Assembly: GCA_964602415.1 (NCBI GenBank)
Contig: CAZRQL010000011.1
Span: forward strand, 30,739-94,738
Source of the DNA: CAZRQL01 sp964602415
Lineage (GTDB): Bacteria > Bacteroidota > Bacteroidia > Cytophagales > Flammeovirgaceae
Length of the DNA stretch: 64,000 bases
Reading direction: 5' to 3'
The notes under the pieces are model-generated. The model was not told the origin of the DNA and ran no database searches. It was given only the letters and a program-made list of their open reading frames with translations. Positions 41,562 through 50,224 of this stretch are shown here, in pieces. Within the stretch, counting starts at the first letter, position 1, and each line of letters starts with the position of its first letter. Made by a program: the position numbers and the translations under genes.

Positions 41562-44165
41562 ATGAACTTCCAAAAATATACCCTCAAAGCCCAAGAAGCC
41601 GTGCAAAAAAGCATTGGCATAGCCCAAAGCAACCAGCAGCAAGTCATCGAGCCGGCGCACCTGCTCAAAGCACTGCTCGAACTGGACGAAAACTACCTGT
41701 CTTATTTGCTCAAAAAACTCAGCATCAATACCTCCATCTTCAAACAACGTGTGGATGAGTTGGTGGCTGCCTTGCCCAAGTCTTCGGGCGACCAGCCCTA
41801 TTTTTCCAACGACACGGCGCGGGTGTTTCAGAGTGCCGAAGCCAAAACGAGCCGCATGAAAGATGAGTTTGTGGCCGTAGAGCACCTGATATTTGGCTTG
41901 TTGGCCGGCAATGAGCCGGCAGCGCGCCTGCTCAAAGAACAAGGCTTCACAGAGGCCGGCCTTGAAACACTGGTCAAAGAACTGCGCAAAGGCTCTTCGG
42001 TCAAAACCCAAAATGCCGAAAACAACTACCGCAGCCTTGAGCGTTATTCGGTAGATTTGACCGAAAAAGCCCGCAACGGAAAAATAGACCCCGTCATAGG
42101 GCGCGACGAAGAAATCCGCAGGGTGCTCCAAATACTCAGCCGCCGCACCAAAAACAACCCCATCTTGATAGGTGAGCCCGGTGTGGGTAAGACAGCCATC
42201 GTCGAAGGACTCGCCCAGCGTATCGTGGCGGGAGATGTGCCCGAAAACCTCAAAGACATTGCCATCGTAGCCTTGGACATGGGGCTTTTGGTGGCAGGAG
42301 CCAAGTACAAAGGCGAATTTGAAGAGCGACTCAAAGCCGTCATCAAAGAAGTCATAGACAGCGAAGGCAAAATCGTGCTGTTTATTGACGAAATCCATAC
42401 ATTGGTGGGGGCAGGCTCGGGCGGAGAGAGTGCCATTGATGCCGCCAACCTGCTCAAACCCGCCTTGGCACGCGGAGAGCTGCGCTCCATCGGAGCCACC
42501 ACATTGGCAGAATACCAGAAGTATATCGAGCGCGACAAAGCCTTAGAAAGACGTTTTCAGACGGTCTATGTGGACGAGCCCGGCGTGGAGGACAGTATAT
42601 CCATTTTGCGCGGTATCAAAGAGCGTTACGAAATCCATCATGGGGTCAGAATCAAAGACGATGCCATTATTGCCTCGGTAGAATTGTCCAATAGGTACAT
42701 ATCGGACAGGTTTTTGCCCGACAAAGCCATTGATTTGATGGACGAGGCGGCCTCCAAATTGCGCATCGAACTCGACTCGCTGCCTTTTGAGCTTGACCAA
42801 CTCAACCGCGAAATCATGCGCCTGCAAATCGAGCGCGAAGCCATCAGGCGCGAAAACAACACCGAAAAAGACCGATTGCTTTCCAAAGAAATAGCCGATT
42901 TGGAAGAAAAACGCCGGTCTATCGAGAGCAAATGGCGCAGTGAAAAAGAAGTCATCGCCCAATTGCGCAAAACCAAAGAAAATATAGACGCTTGGAAAGT
43001 AGAAGCCGAGCAAGCCGAGCGCGCTGGCGACTACGGCAAAGTGGCCGAGTTGCGCTATGGCAGAATCCGCGAAGCCGAAGAGCAACTCCACGCTTTGCAA
43101 GAGCAAATCAAAAACACAGAAAACTCTTACGCCAAAGAAGAAGTAACCGCCGAAGAAATCGCTTCGGTTGTATCGAAATGGACAGGCATCCCTGTCTCCA
43201 AAATGCTGCAAAGCGAGCGCGAAAAACTGCTGCATCTCGAAGAAGAACTTGGCAAACGAGTGGCCGGACAAAGGGAAGCCATCGAAGCCGTCAGCGATGC
43301 CGTGCGCCGCAGCCGCGTCGGTTTCCAAGACCCCAAAAAACCTATCGGCTCGTTTATCTTCATGGGCACAACCGGTGTGGGCAAAACCGAACTGGCCAAG
43401 GCTTTGGCAGAGTACCTTTTCAACGATGAAAATGCGCTGGTGCGCATTGATATGTCTGAGTACCAAGAGGCACACACCGTGAGCCGCTTGATAGGAGCTC
43501 CCCCCGGATACGTGGGCTACGACGAAGGCGGACAACTCACCGAGGCCATCCGTCGCCGTCCTTATTCTGTGGTGCTATTGGACGAAATCGAAAAAGCACA
43601 CCCCGACGTTTTCAACATCCTGTTGCAAGTGCTCGATGAGGGCAGGCTCACCGACAACAAAGGCCGCACAGCCAACTTCCGCAACACCATCATCATTATG
43701 ACCTCCAATATCGGCTCGCAAGCCATTTTGGAAACCTTTGAAAATACGCCCAACCTCAACCAAGCCTATTTTGAGGCTAAACAAAAAGCCTTTGAAATGT
43801 TGCGCCGAAGCGTCAGACCCGAATTTTTGAACCGAATAGACGAAATTGTCATGTTTGCGCCGCTTTCAGAAAAAGATATTTACAAAGTGGTTCAAATTCA
43901 GTTCAGAGAAATATCCAAACGGTTGATGGACGAGGAAATCAAGCTCAGAGGCGACGACGAGGTATTTGAGTTTTTGGCCAAAGAAGGTTTTGACCCCCAA
44001 TATGGTGCAAGACCCCTCAAGCGGCTCATACAAAGGCTCATCATCAACGAACTATCAAAAGAGATACTCTCAGGCAGAATATCCAAAGACCAAGAAGTGG
44101 GCATGATGCTCGTGGACAACAGCAGGGTGGTGTTTTTCAATATCGAAGATGTAGAAGCCAAATAG
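41562..44165 (+). CDS. clpB: ClpB disaggregase
   Basis: 867 residues, standard length. N-domain (about 1-145), nucleotide-binding domain 1 with GEPGVGKTAIVEG (about 203-215) and FIDEIHTLVGAG, the coiled-coil M domain (about 400-530, REAIRRENNTEKDRLLSKE), NBD2 with GTTGVGKTELAKAL (about 604-617), LLDEIEKAHPDVFNILLQ and the D2-small domain. With DnaK it extracts polypeptides from aggregates in the cytoplasm. Start ATG 41562. A strong terminator follows 22 nt after the stop. The upstream 300 nt carry no recognisable heat-shock element. Confidence 0.96.
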   Translation: MNFQKYTLKAQEAVQKSIGIAQSNQQQVIEPAHLLKALLELDENYLSYLLKKLSINTSIFKQRVDELVAALPKSSGDQPYFSNDTARVFQSAEAKTSRMKDEFVAVEHLIFGLLAGNEPAARLLKEQGFTEAGLETLVKELRKGSSVKTQNAENNYRSLERYSVDLTEKARNGKIDPVIGRDEEIRRVLQILSRRTKNNPILIGEPGVGKTAIVEGLAQRIVAGDVPENLKDIAIVALDMGLLVAGAKYKGEFEERLKAVIKEVIDSEGKIVLFIDEIHTLVGAGSGGESAIDAANLLKPALARGELRSIGATTLAEYQKYIERDKALERRFQTVYVDEPGVEDSISILRGIKERYEIHHGVRIKDDAIIASVELSNRYISDRFLPDKAIDLMDEAASKLRIELDSLPFELDQLNREIMRLQIEREAIRRENNTEKDRLLSKEIADLEEKRRSIESKWRSEKEVIAQLRKTKENIDAWKVEAEQAERAGDYGKVAELRYGRIREAEEQLHALQEQIKNTENSYAKEEVTAEEIASVVSKWTGIPVSKMLQSEREKLLHLEEELGKRVAGQREAIEAVSDAVRRSRVGFQDPKKPIGSFIFMGTTGVGKTELAKALAEYLFNDENALVRIDMSEYQEAHTVSRLIGAPPGYVGYDEGGQLTEAIRRRPYSVVLLDEIEKAHPDVFNILLQVLDEGRLTDNKGRTANFRNTIIIMTSNIGSQAILETFENTPNLNQAYFEAKQKAFEMLRRSVRPEFLNRIDEIVMFAPLSEKDIYKVVQIQFREISKRLMDEEIKLRGDDEVFEFLAKEGFDPQYGARPLKRLIQRLIINELSKEILSGRISKDQEVGMMLVDNSRVVFFNIEDVEAK

Positions 44166-44187
44166 ACATTTTACAAAACCGCTTTGT

Positions 44188-44236
44188 ATTACCTTTATTT
44201 GGTTGATGAACAATCTGCGATAAAGGTAATTTTTTT
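44188..44236 (+). terminator. Rho-independent terminator of clpB
   Basis: ATTACCTTTAT (44188-44198) pairs perfectly with ATAAAGGTAAT (44220-44230) across a 21-nt loop, followed by TTTTTT (44231-44236). Confidence 0.82.
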
Positions 44237-44259
44237 ATTTAGATACTTGATTTGGTTTT

Positions 44260-44267
44260 TATGTTTG
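44260..44267 (+). promoter_or_regulatory. -7 box TATGTTTG before the methyltransferase gene
   Basis: A perfect TAnnTTTG between the clpB terminator and ATG 44325, predicted leader about 50 nt. Confidence 0.4.
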
Positions 44268-44324
44268 CAATTAAAATGTATTTTCATAATTGCTTCCCCA
44301 TAATACAAAAACACTAAACCAAGG

Positions 44325-45185
44325 ATGAGCATAGCAACCCAAACGATAGAGAATTGGCCTGATTACGAACTGATTGACACAGGAGGAGGAGAAAAATTGG
44401 AGCGTTTTGGCACTTATGTATTGGCAAGACCCGAGCCGCAAGCCATCTGGAGAAAAGCCCTGTCTGAACTTTGGTTCGAAAAAGATGCTCATTTTGTTCG
44501 CCTAACCCAAGACCCCGATAGAGGGGTCTGGAGGTCTAAATCGCAGAACCGTGAACAGTGGGCAATTCAATACTTGTTGCGAGACAAAACCTTGACTTTC
44601 AGGCTCGGAATGACCAACTCCAAACACATTGGCCTTTTCCCTGAGCAAGCCATAAACTGGGAATTTATCTATCAAAAGAGCCTGTCCATACCCAACTGCA
44701 AAGTCCTGAATTTATTTGCTTATACCGGCGGGGCGACTTTGGCTGCCAGAGCCGCAGGCAGCGATGTTACCCATCTGGACTCAGTGCGCCCCGTGGTAAG
44801 TTGGGCTTCAAAAAACGAGGCACTCAGCGGGCTATCCGGCTCGCGCTGGGTGGTAGAAGACGCACTAAAATTCGTAAGAAGACAAGTAAAACGCCGTGCC
44901 ATCTACAACGGCATCATACTCGATCCCCCTGCCTACGGACGAGGCCCAAACGGAGAAAGATGGATACTTGAAGACAACCTCAATGAACTCATAGAACTTT
45001 GTAGTGAGTTGTTAGACCCCAAAAATTATTTTTTTGTGCTTAACCTCTACTCAATGGGACTCTCGGCACTCATAGGGGAAACCCTTATTAAAGAGCACTT
45101 TAATATAACGCCTCATTGCAGCGAACTCTACCTCAGCGACCGCAACGAACGCAAACTACCTCTGGGTACTTGCATCAGGTTTTAG
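44325..45185 (+). CDS. Class I SAM-dependent methyltransferase (RlmI/COG1092-like core)
   Basis: 286 residues. SAM-binding motif I VLNLFAYTGGATLAAR (about 127-142), acidic motif II HLDSVRPVVSWASKN, motif IV ILDPPAYGRGPNGERW (about 203-218), and a C-terminal LSDRNERKLPLGTCIRF that matches the family end. It is related to the 23S rRNA m5C1962 methyltransferase RlmI but lacks the N-terminal PUA domain and the second-Cys motif is not obvious, so base specificity is open. Preceded by a substrate-domain-like beta stretch (about 20-95). Its stop overlaps the convergent transketolase-half stop by 4 nt. Confidence 0.85.
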   Translation: MSIATQTIENWPDYELIDTGGGEKLERFGTYVLARPEPQAIWRKALSELWFEKDAHFVRLTQDPDRGVWRSKSQNREQWAIQYLLRDKTLTFRLGMTNSKHIGLFPEQAINWEFIYQKSLSIPNCKVLNLFAYTGGATLAARAAGSDVTHLDSVRPVVSWASKNEALSGLSGSRWVVEDALKFVRRQVKRRAIYNGIILDPPAYGRGPNGERWILEDNLNELIELCSELLDPKNYFFVLNLYSMGLSALIGETLIKEHFNITPHCSELYLSDRNERKLPLGTCIRF

Positions 45186-46135
45186 CCCTTGCGCTGCAAA
45201 ACCCGCTGCACCGCCGCGACAATATCTTTGGACTTCAGCCCGTATTTTTCCATCAGCTCGTCGGGGGTTCCGCTTTCGCCAAAAGTATCATTGACAGCCA
45301 CAAACTCTTGAGCAGCACGCAATTTACGCGCCAAAAGTCCCGCTATACTTTCGCCCAAGCCCCCAAAAATATTGTGCTCTTCGGCTGTTACCACACAGCG
45401 GGTTTTGGATACAGAAGCTATAATAGCTTGTTCATCAAGCGGTTTTATGGTAGCAATATCAAAAAGCTCGACACTGATGCCCATGGCAAGCAGTTGCTCT
45501 GCGGCTTCGATGGCTTGCCAGACCAAATGCCCGTTGGCAAAAATGCTCACATCGCTGCCCGAATACAATTCGATGGCCTTGCCGATAACAAACTCTTGGT
45601 TGGCAGGGGTAAAAACAGGCACAGCCGGCCTTCCAAACCGCAAGTAAACAGGGCCTTGGTGTTGGGCTATGGCCAAGGTAGCCGCTTTGGTTTGGTGGTA
45701 GTCGCAGGTTGAAATTACGGTCATACCGGGCAACATTTTCATCAAGCCGATGTCTTCGAGGATTTGGTGGGTTGCCCCGTCTTCGCCCAAGGTCAGGCCG
45801 GCATGAGAAGCGCATATTTTGACGTTTTTCTCGGAGTAGGCCACCGACTGCCTGATTTGGTCATAGACCCTGCCCGTTGAAAAGTTGGCAAAAGTACCAG
45901 TAAAGGGAATTTTGCCGGCAGTGGCCAATCCCGCAGCTATGCCTATCATATTGGCTTCGGCTATGCCCACCTGAAAAAACCTATCGGGAAACTCTTTTTC
46001 AAAAGCATCCATCTTTAGCGAGCCGGTCAAATCGGCACAAAGAGCCACGACATCGGGATGGCTGCGCCCTAACTCCAAGAGTGCATCGCCAAAACCGGAG
46101 CGGGTATCTTTTTTTTGTGTGAAACTGTATTTCAT
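45182..46135 (-). CDS. Transketolase C-terminal subunit (Pyr + C domains)
   Basis: 317 residues, the second half of a split transketolase. Pyrimidine-binding domain with ADLTGSLKMDAF, FQVGIAEANMIGIAAGLA (catalytic Glu) and SHAGLTLGEDGATHQ; C-terminal domain from about 185 (VIGKAIELYSG ... VVTAEEHNIFGGLGESI). It works only with an N-terminal TPP-binding half, which is usually the adjacent gene in organisms with split enzymes. Here the upstream gene is divergent and unrelated, so the partner must be elsewhere. Reaction: ketol transfer in the pentose phosphate pathway. Confidence 0.92.
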   Translation of the reverse strand: MKYSFTQKKDTRSGFGDALLELGRSHPDVVALCADLTGSLKMDAFEKEFPDRFFQVGIAEANMIGIAAGLATAGKIPFTGTFANFSTGRVYDQIRQSVAYSEKNVKICASHAGLTLGEDGATHQILEDIGLMKMLPGMTVISTCDYHQTKAATLAIAQHQGPVYLRFGRPAVPVFTPANQEFVIGKAIELYSGSDVSIFANGHLVWQAIEAAEQLLAMGISVELFDIATIKPLDEQAIIASVSKTRCVVTAEEHNIFGGLGESIAGLLARKLRAAQEFVAVNDTFGESGTPDELMEKYGLKSKDIVAAVQRVLQRKG

Positions 46136-46214
46136 GGGCGCAAAAATTGGAAAAATCTCGGGAAACTCGCTATTTTTTTGAAATCATTCTGCCTTTGTAA
46201 GTGCAATTTAGAAA

Positions 46215-46232
46215 CTCATTTGGCCAAATGAG
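46215..46232. promoter_or_regulatory. Perfect 18-bp palindrome, operator candidate
   Basis: CTCATTTGGCCAAATGAG reads the same on both strands. It lies in the 129-nt divergent gap between the transketolase half and the FAD-dependent reductase gene, 15 nt upstream of the latter's -7 box, a typical operator position. Confidence 0.5.
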
Positions 46233-46246
46233 AGTTTTTTACGTTC

Positions 46247-46254
46247 TACTTTTG
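46247..46254 (+). promoter_or_regulatory. -7 box TACTTTTG of the reductase gene
   Basis: A perfect TAnnTTTG; TTTG at 46219-46222 (inside the palindrome) lies 24 nt upstream, a little long for a -33. The predicted start near 46261 would put ATG 46259 outside the mRNA and favour ATG 46265. Confidence 0.5.
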
Positions 46255-46264
46255 CAGTATGAGA

Positions 46265-47422
46265 ATGCTAAAAACTTCGGTCTGTGTGATAGGGGCTGGG
46301 CCGGCTGGTGCGAGTGCTTCGATTTTTTTGAGCAAATACGGGATTGAGCATATTTTGATTGACAGAGAGCAGTTCCCAAGAGATAAGTTTTGCGGAGAAG
46401 CCTTTTGGGGCAGGGCACGCTATGTGTTGGATGAGATGGGGGCGGAGGTGCAAACTGATATGATAAGTAAAAATTTGATAAAGAGAGGCATAGAAATGAC
46501 CATTCGCAGCGTGCCTTCTAAAGGAGGCATCACTCTACAAAATCCTGATTTTATTCGAGCCAGACGCAAAGATTTTGACGCTTACTTGTTGGAAAGAGCC
46601 AAACAAAGCCCATTGATGCAATTTGTGCAGAGCCATATCACCCGAGTCGAAAATCTAAATGATAAAGTGTTGGTACACAGTCAGGAATACTCCATCGAAG
46701 CTCAACTGGCTCTTGTTTGCATCGGAGAAAAGCAGGCTTTACTCAAACAGTGGTTGCCCTCTTATCGCTTAGGAGGCCGCAAAGTAGTGGCCTTCAGACG
46801 TTATTACAAAGAAAGCGAAGACAAGGGCGTGCTGGTTAATTTTCAAAAACGCGCTCCCAATCCTACCTTGTTGGTCAATCCTTTGCCCCAAGGTATGACT
46901 TTGGTCGAAATGTACCTCTACCAAAGCGACTTCCAAAAGTGCGGACTCAAACATGAAATCGTTTTTGACAAACTCATCAAAGATTCAAATTTGAAAGACC
47001 GCTTTGACAGTGCAGAAATGCTGTCCGATTGGCAAGCCACTTCTATGAGCCTCAGAGATTTACAACCCAAACTCAGTGTAGGCCGCGTGTTGTTGGCGGG
47101 TGCTTCGATGGGGGCTATCCATCCCATGCTGGGGAAAGGGGTAGGACTGGCCATGCGAAGTGGGCAGATTGCGGCTTTTTGGGTTGCGCAAAGCATTATA
47201 GAGCAAAACTTTACAGCAAAATTTCTGCACAATTACGACAAAGAAATCCGTAAACGGCTGGGGCCTGATTTTACCAATGCCTATGCAGAATATGTTGCCG
47301 AGCGGGTATTTCATAAAATACCGATTTTGTCCTTTTCGCCTTCATTGTTCGCCCTGTTACTCAATCTTTTCGGCTTATCCAAACTCAAGGTTAAGGCCTT
47401 CAATACCTATACTATAAATTAA
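46265..47422 (+). CDS. FAD-dependent oxidoreductase, geranylgeranyl-reductase-like
   Basis: 385 residues from ATG 46265; ATG 46259 adds two residues. FAD motif VCVIGAGPAGASASIFLSK (about 5-23), IDREQFPRDKFCGEAFW (FAD ribose/substrate region with the Cys-Gly-Glu typical of geranylgeranyl reductases and related halogenase-like enzymes), and a C-terminal RVLLAGASMGAIHPMLGKGV (GD-type motif). Such enzymes reduce isoprenoid chains or act as hydroxylases. Cofactor use beyond FAD is not visible. Divergent from the transketolase half; a perfect palindrome precedes its promoter. Confidence 0.85.
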   Translation: MLKTSVCVIGAGPAGASASIFLSKYGIEHILIDREQFPRDKFCGEAFWGRARYVLDEMGAEVQTDMISKNLIKRGIEMTIRSVPSKGGITLQNPDFIRARRKDFDAYLLERAKQSPLMQFVQSHITRVENLNDKVLVHSQEYSIEAQLALVCIGEKQALLKQWLPSYRLGGRKVVAFRRYYKESEDKGVLVNFQKRAPNPTLLVNPLPQGMTLVEMYLYQSDFQKCGLKHEIVFDKLIKDSNLKDRFDSAEMLSDWQATSMSLRDLQPKLSVGRVLLAGASMGAIHPMLGKGVGLAMRSGQIAAFWVAQSIIEQNFTAKFLHNYDKEIRKRLGPDFTNAYAEYVAERVFHKIPILSFSPSLFALLLNLFGLSKLKVKAFNTYTIN

Positions 47423-47443
47423 GTGGTTTTATATTTTTTTTAG

Positions 47444-47507
47444 AATTAAATCCTTGAAAATCAAGCGAATCAATCCTTAAAATCTTAAAAATCACTTAAA
47501 TCTTGGT
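47444..47507. repeat. Short AATC-phased AT-rich array
   Basis: In the 201-nt gap between the reductase and lipoprotein genes the tetramer AATC recurs with spacings of 10, 9, 4, 10, 9 and 9 nt (for example TTAAATCC, TTGAAAATC, TTAAAATC, TTAAAAATC, ACTTAAATC). The copies are imperfect. The period is near one helical turn. Similar 'AATC-TTAAAATC' strings occur dispersed in Bacteroidota genomes, but copy number here is unknown. Confidence 0.4.
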
Positions 47508-47592
47508 ATAAAGTTTGACAGGCTTGTTTGCTAAAAGTTTGATGAGATAAAAAAGTTTTGAAGTCTTTGAGAAAAATCTTTCATTAGAATAT

Positions 47593-47600
47593 TATTTTTG
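47593..47600 (+). promoter_or_regulatory. -7 box TATTTTTG (with TTTG -33) before the 47624 gene
   Basis: A perfect TAnnTTTG; TTTG at 47566-47569 lies 23 nt upstream. Predicted leader about 17 nt to ATG 47624. Confidence 0.5.
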
Positions 47601-47623
47601 CTCAAAACTTTTGTTGAGTCCCC

Positions 47624-48388
47624 ATGAAAAACTTATTTTTGTTATCTGCATTGGCAATCTTTGTTGCCTGCGGCCCCTCCGAAAAATCCAAACTCAAAGA
47701 CCGTGTTGCCCAACTCGAAGAAGAACTCGCTCAAAAAGAACAACACGAAAAAGCACTCACCGCCATCACCAACTTGCTGGATTCGATAGATACCTACGAA
47801 AAAAATATCACCTTAGACCTTGAAAAAGGCATTACCAAAGAAGACTACACAGGCAGAATCAAAGGTCTCAGTTCAAAATTGAATAATACACAAAAAAAAG
47901 TCGCCGAACTGGAAGCGGCCTTGGCCAAATCAGGCAAAACTTCCAAAGATTTGGCCGCATCCATTTCTGTCTATAAAAAGAAATTGGCTGAAAAAGAAGA
48001 AGCCATCGCCAAAATGAACGAAATCATCAATAAACTTACCGCCGAAAATAGCGCGCTGATCAACATAACAGAACTCCAAAAACAAGAACTCGAAGCCCAA
48101 GAAGCCGAAATCAACCAAAGTAAAGAAGCCATTGCTAAAATGGAAGATGAAATCCGCAAACTTCAGCAAGGCAATGAAGAAGCCAAAGAGCAAGCCCGAA
48201 AAAAAGAAGCCGACCTGAATTTTATGCAGGCAGAAAAAGCCTATGAAATGGCCAAAAAAACCATTTTTGCTTCAAAGAAAAAGAAAGAATTACTCAACCA
48301 AGCCCTTGGTTTCTACAAAACATCTTTTGAAGCAGGCCGAAAAGATGCTCTGGAAAAAATTGATGCGATTGAAAAAGAATTAAACTAA
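47624..48388 (+). CDS. Coiled-coil lipoprotein
   Basis: 254 residues. Lipoprotein signal MKNLFLLSALAIFVACG (lipobox VACG), then a nearly uninterrupted coiled coil from about 25 to 200 (heptads such as LKDRVAQLEEELAQKE, IAKMEDEIRKLQQGNEE), then a compact helical end (YEMAKKTIFASKKKKELLNQAL) that looks like a TPR-type helix pair. A periplasmic or outer-membrane-anchored structural rod would fit; no specific function can be assigned. Its last 9 nt overlap the end of the convergent symporter gene. Confidence 0.8.
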   Translation: MKNLFLLSALAIFVACGPSEKSKLKDRVAQLEEELAQKEQHEKALTAITNLLDSIDTYEKNITLDLEKGITKEDYTGRIKGLSSKLNNTQKKVAELEAALAKSGKTSKDLAASISVYKKKLAEKEEAIAKMNEIINKLTAENSALINITELQKQELEAQEAEINQSKEAIAKMEDEIRKLQQGNEEAKEQARKKEADLNFMQAEKAYEMAKKTIFASKKKKELLNQALGFYKTSFEAGRKDALEKIDAIEKELN

Positions 48389-49828
48389 GCGGAAAAATTT
48401 GCTCGCATACAAGCCAAGCATCGTAATTAAAGCATTGATTATCAAATATTCATAAGCGAATTGGTACTGTGTTTGGCTTTGTATGCTTTCTACCATAAAA
48501 TAAGTAACCACAGGAGCAAGCACACAAACAAAAGGCACGGCTTTGTCCCAAACAGGTGCTCGAAAAAGTAGTCCATAAGCAAACAAGCCCAACAAAGGCC
48601 CGTAAGTGTATGCTGCTATTTTGAAAACCAAGTCAATCAAATCCTTGTAACCGAAGTACTTAAAGCCAAACATAAACAATAAGTAAACCAATGCCATACC
48701 CAAATGAACTTGCCTACGGATTTGGGTTTGCTGCTCTTTGGCCAAATTCCTTCGTTCAATGCCCAAAATGTCCAAACTAAAACAAGTGGTCAAGGAGGTA
48801 AGCGAGGAGTCTGCACTGGAATAGGCCGCCGCTATGATACCCACAAAAAAACACAGAGCCACCACAGGCCCCAAGTGGGATTTGGCCAAAACGGGAAACA
48901 GTTGGTCGCCATAGGCCTCTATACCCTTGCTTTGGGCAAACAAATACAACACCACCCCCAAGGACAAAAACAACAAATTGACCAAGCAAACCGCCACCGC
49001 ATAGCTCAATAAGTTGGTCTGGGACTGGCAGAGGCTGCGGCAACTGAGGTTTTTTTGCATCATATCTTGGTCTAAGCCGGTCATGGTTATACAAACCACC
49101 ACACCCGAAACAACCTGCTTAACCCAATCGCGTTTGTCGAAAATATCAAAAAACCAAACTTGGCTGTAAGAACTTTGCCTGATGGCAGCAACGCTCTGAG
49201 CCAAATTCCAATTCATGGCTTTGGCCGATGCCCAAAAGGCAAAAAAAAGTGCTGCAAGCATCACAGCCGTTTGTAAACTGTCTGTCCAGACCACCGTGCC
49301 GATGCCTGAGCGATGCGTGTAAACCCATATCAATACGAGCGACACAAAGGCAGCCAGATAAAAAGAAACCCCGATATCTTGGAGAATAAAGGTTTCCAAC
49401 ACCAAAATAGCCAAATAAAACCGTAGCGAGCTGCCCAAGAGCCTCGAAAGGATGAAAAAAGCCGAACCCGTCTGGTAGCTGTACACCCCAAACCGCTCAT
49501 GCAAATAGCTGTAAATGCTCACCAACCTAAGCCTGTAATAAAGAGGCAATAGCACAAAAGCTATCACCAGATACCCCAGAAAAAAGCCCACCGTCATGGC
49601 CATATAGCTGAATCCGCTCTTGGCGACCCAACCCGGCACCGACACAAAAGAAACCCCTGATATGGTAGCCCCAATCATTCCGAAGGCCACTACATACCAA
49701 GGGCTTCTTCTACCCGCCAAAAAAAACTGCTCATTGTCGGCTCGCCGCGAAGTAAGCCTTGAGACAAGCCACAAAAGCAAAAAATAACCACCGGCAACTG
49801 AAAGCAATGTCCACTTATCCATGCGCAA
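48380..49828 (-). CDS. Sodium:solute symporter (SSS family)
   Basis: 482 residues with 13 hydrophobic segments. SSS features: MIGATISGVSFVSVPGWVAKSGFSYMAMT (two parts, about 50-78), TGLDQDMMQKNLSCRS (about 255-270, a conserved cytoplasmic loop) and AAYSSADSSLTSLTTCFSLDI (about 325-345, sodium-site Ser residues). Substrate cannot be assigned; sialic acid, proline and sugar carriers share the pattern. Convergent with the coiled-coil lipoprotein gene, with overlapping ends. The rhodanese gene lies 25 nt upstream in the same direction and may share a promoter. Confidence 0.9.
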   Translation of the reverse strand: MRMDKWTLLSVAGGYFLLLWLVSRLTSRRADNEQFFLAGRRSPWYVVAFGMIGATISGVSFVSVPGWVAKSGFSYMAMTVGFFLGYLVIAFVLLPLYYRLRLVSIYSYLHERFGVYSYQTGSAFFILSRLLGSSLRFYLAILVLETFILQDIGVSFYLAAFVSLVLIWVYTHRSGIGTVVWTDSLQTAVMLAALFFAFWASAKAMNWNLAQSVAAIRQSSYSQVWFFDIFDKRDWVKQVVSGVVVCITMTGLDQDMMQKNLSCRSLCQSQTNLLSYAVAVCLVNLLFLSLGVVLYLFAQSKGIEAYGDQLFPVLAKSHLGPVVALCFFVGIIAAAYSSADSSLTSLTTCFSLDILGIERRNLAKEQQTQIRRQVHLGMALVYLLFMFGFKYFGYKDLIDLVFKIAAYTYGPLLGLFAYGLLFRAPVWDKAVPFVCVLAPVVTYFMVESIQSQTQYQFAYEYLIINALITMLGLYASKFFRLV

Positions 49829-49853
49829 TGATAGGCAGGAAAGGGCAAAAAAC

Positions 49854-50156
49854 TTACTTTTTGTAACGGGCTACATTTTCCCAAGGGCCGCCATTGACTA
49901 CGTTGGGGATACCAGCTTTGTCCAAAATACTTTTGGCCTGTCCGCTTCTTGCACCCGAGCGACAAAAGACGATGACCCCATTTTTGTTTTTGAAGGCCTC
50001 TATTTTAGAGGGAACTTGGTCTAATGGAATATTGACAGCCCCTTTGACACTGCCCGAAGCAAACTCCCCGGCTGTGCGTACATCTACCAAAAAAGCACCC
50101 TTTGCTATCATCTCAGCCAAATCGGGCGAAGAAGGACTTTTGAAAATATTAAACAT
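49854..50156 (-). CDS. Rhodanese-like single-domain protein
   Basis: 100 residues. FLVDVRTAGEFASGSVKGAVNIPLD (in two parts, about 22-46) is the rhodanese entry, and VIVFCRSGARSGQAKSIL (about 62-79) carries the active-site Cys in the CRSGxRS loop typical of GlpE/PspE-type sulfurtransferases. It transfers sulfane sulfur, for example from thiosulfate, in the cytoplasm. No signal peptide. A -7 box lies 19 nt upstream of its start. First gene of a pair with the symporter. Confidence 0.92.
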   Translation of the reverse strand: MFNIFKSPSSPDLAEMIAKGAFLVDVRTAGEFASGSVKGAVNIPLDQVPSKIEAFKNKNGVIVFCRSGARSGQAKSILDKAGIPNVVNGGPWENVARYKK

Positions 50157-50174
50157 TTTGTTTCAGATTTGAGG

Positions 50175-50182
50175 CAAAATTA
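50175..50182 (-). promoter_or_regulatory. -7 box TAATTTTG of the rhodanese gene
   Basis: A perfect TAnnTTTG on the minus strand, predicted transcription start about 50168, leader about 12 nt. Confidence 0.5.
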
Positions 50183-50224
50183 TACCGAATCTTTTCGCAG
50201 ATAAGCTACTTTTATCACAAAACG

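Noticed and set aside
41556..42398. 280-codon minus-strand frame at the clpB start
   Set aside because: Antisense to the ClpB N-domain and NBD1, and no family pattern.
42543..43535. 330-codon open frame on the minus strand inside clpB
   Set aside because: Shadow of clpB; Phe/Gly/Asp-rich translation without any recognisable domain.
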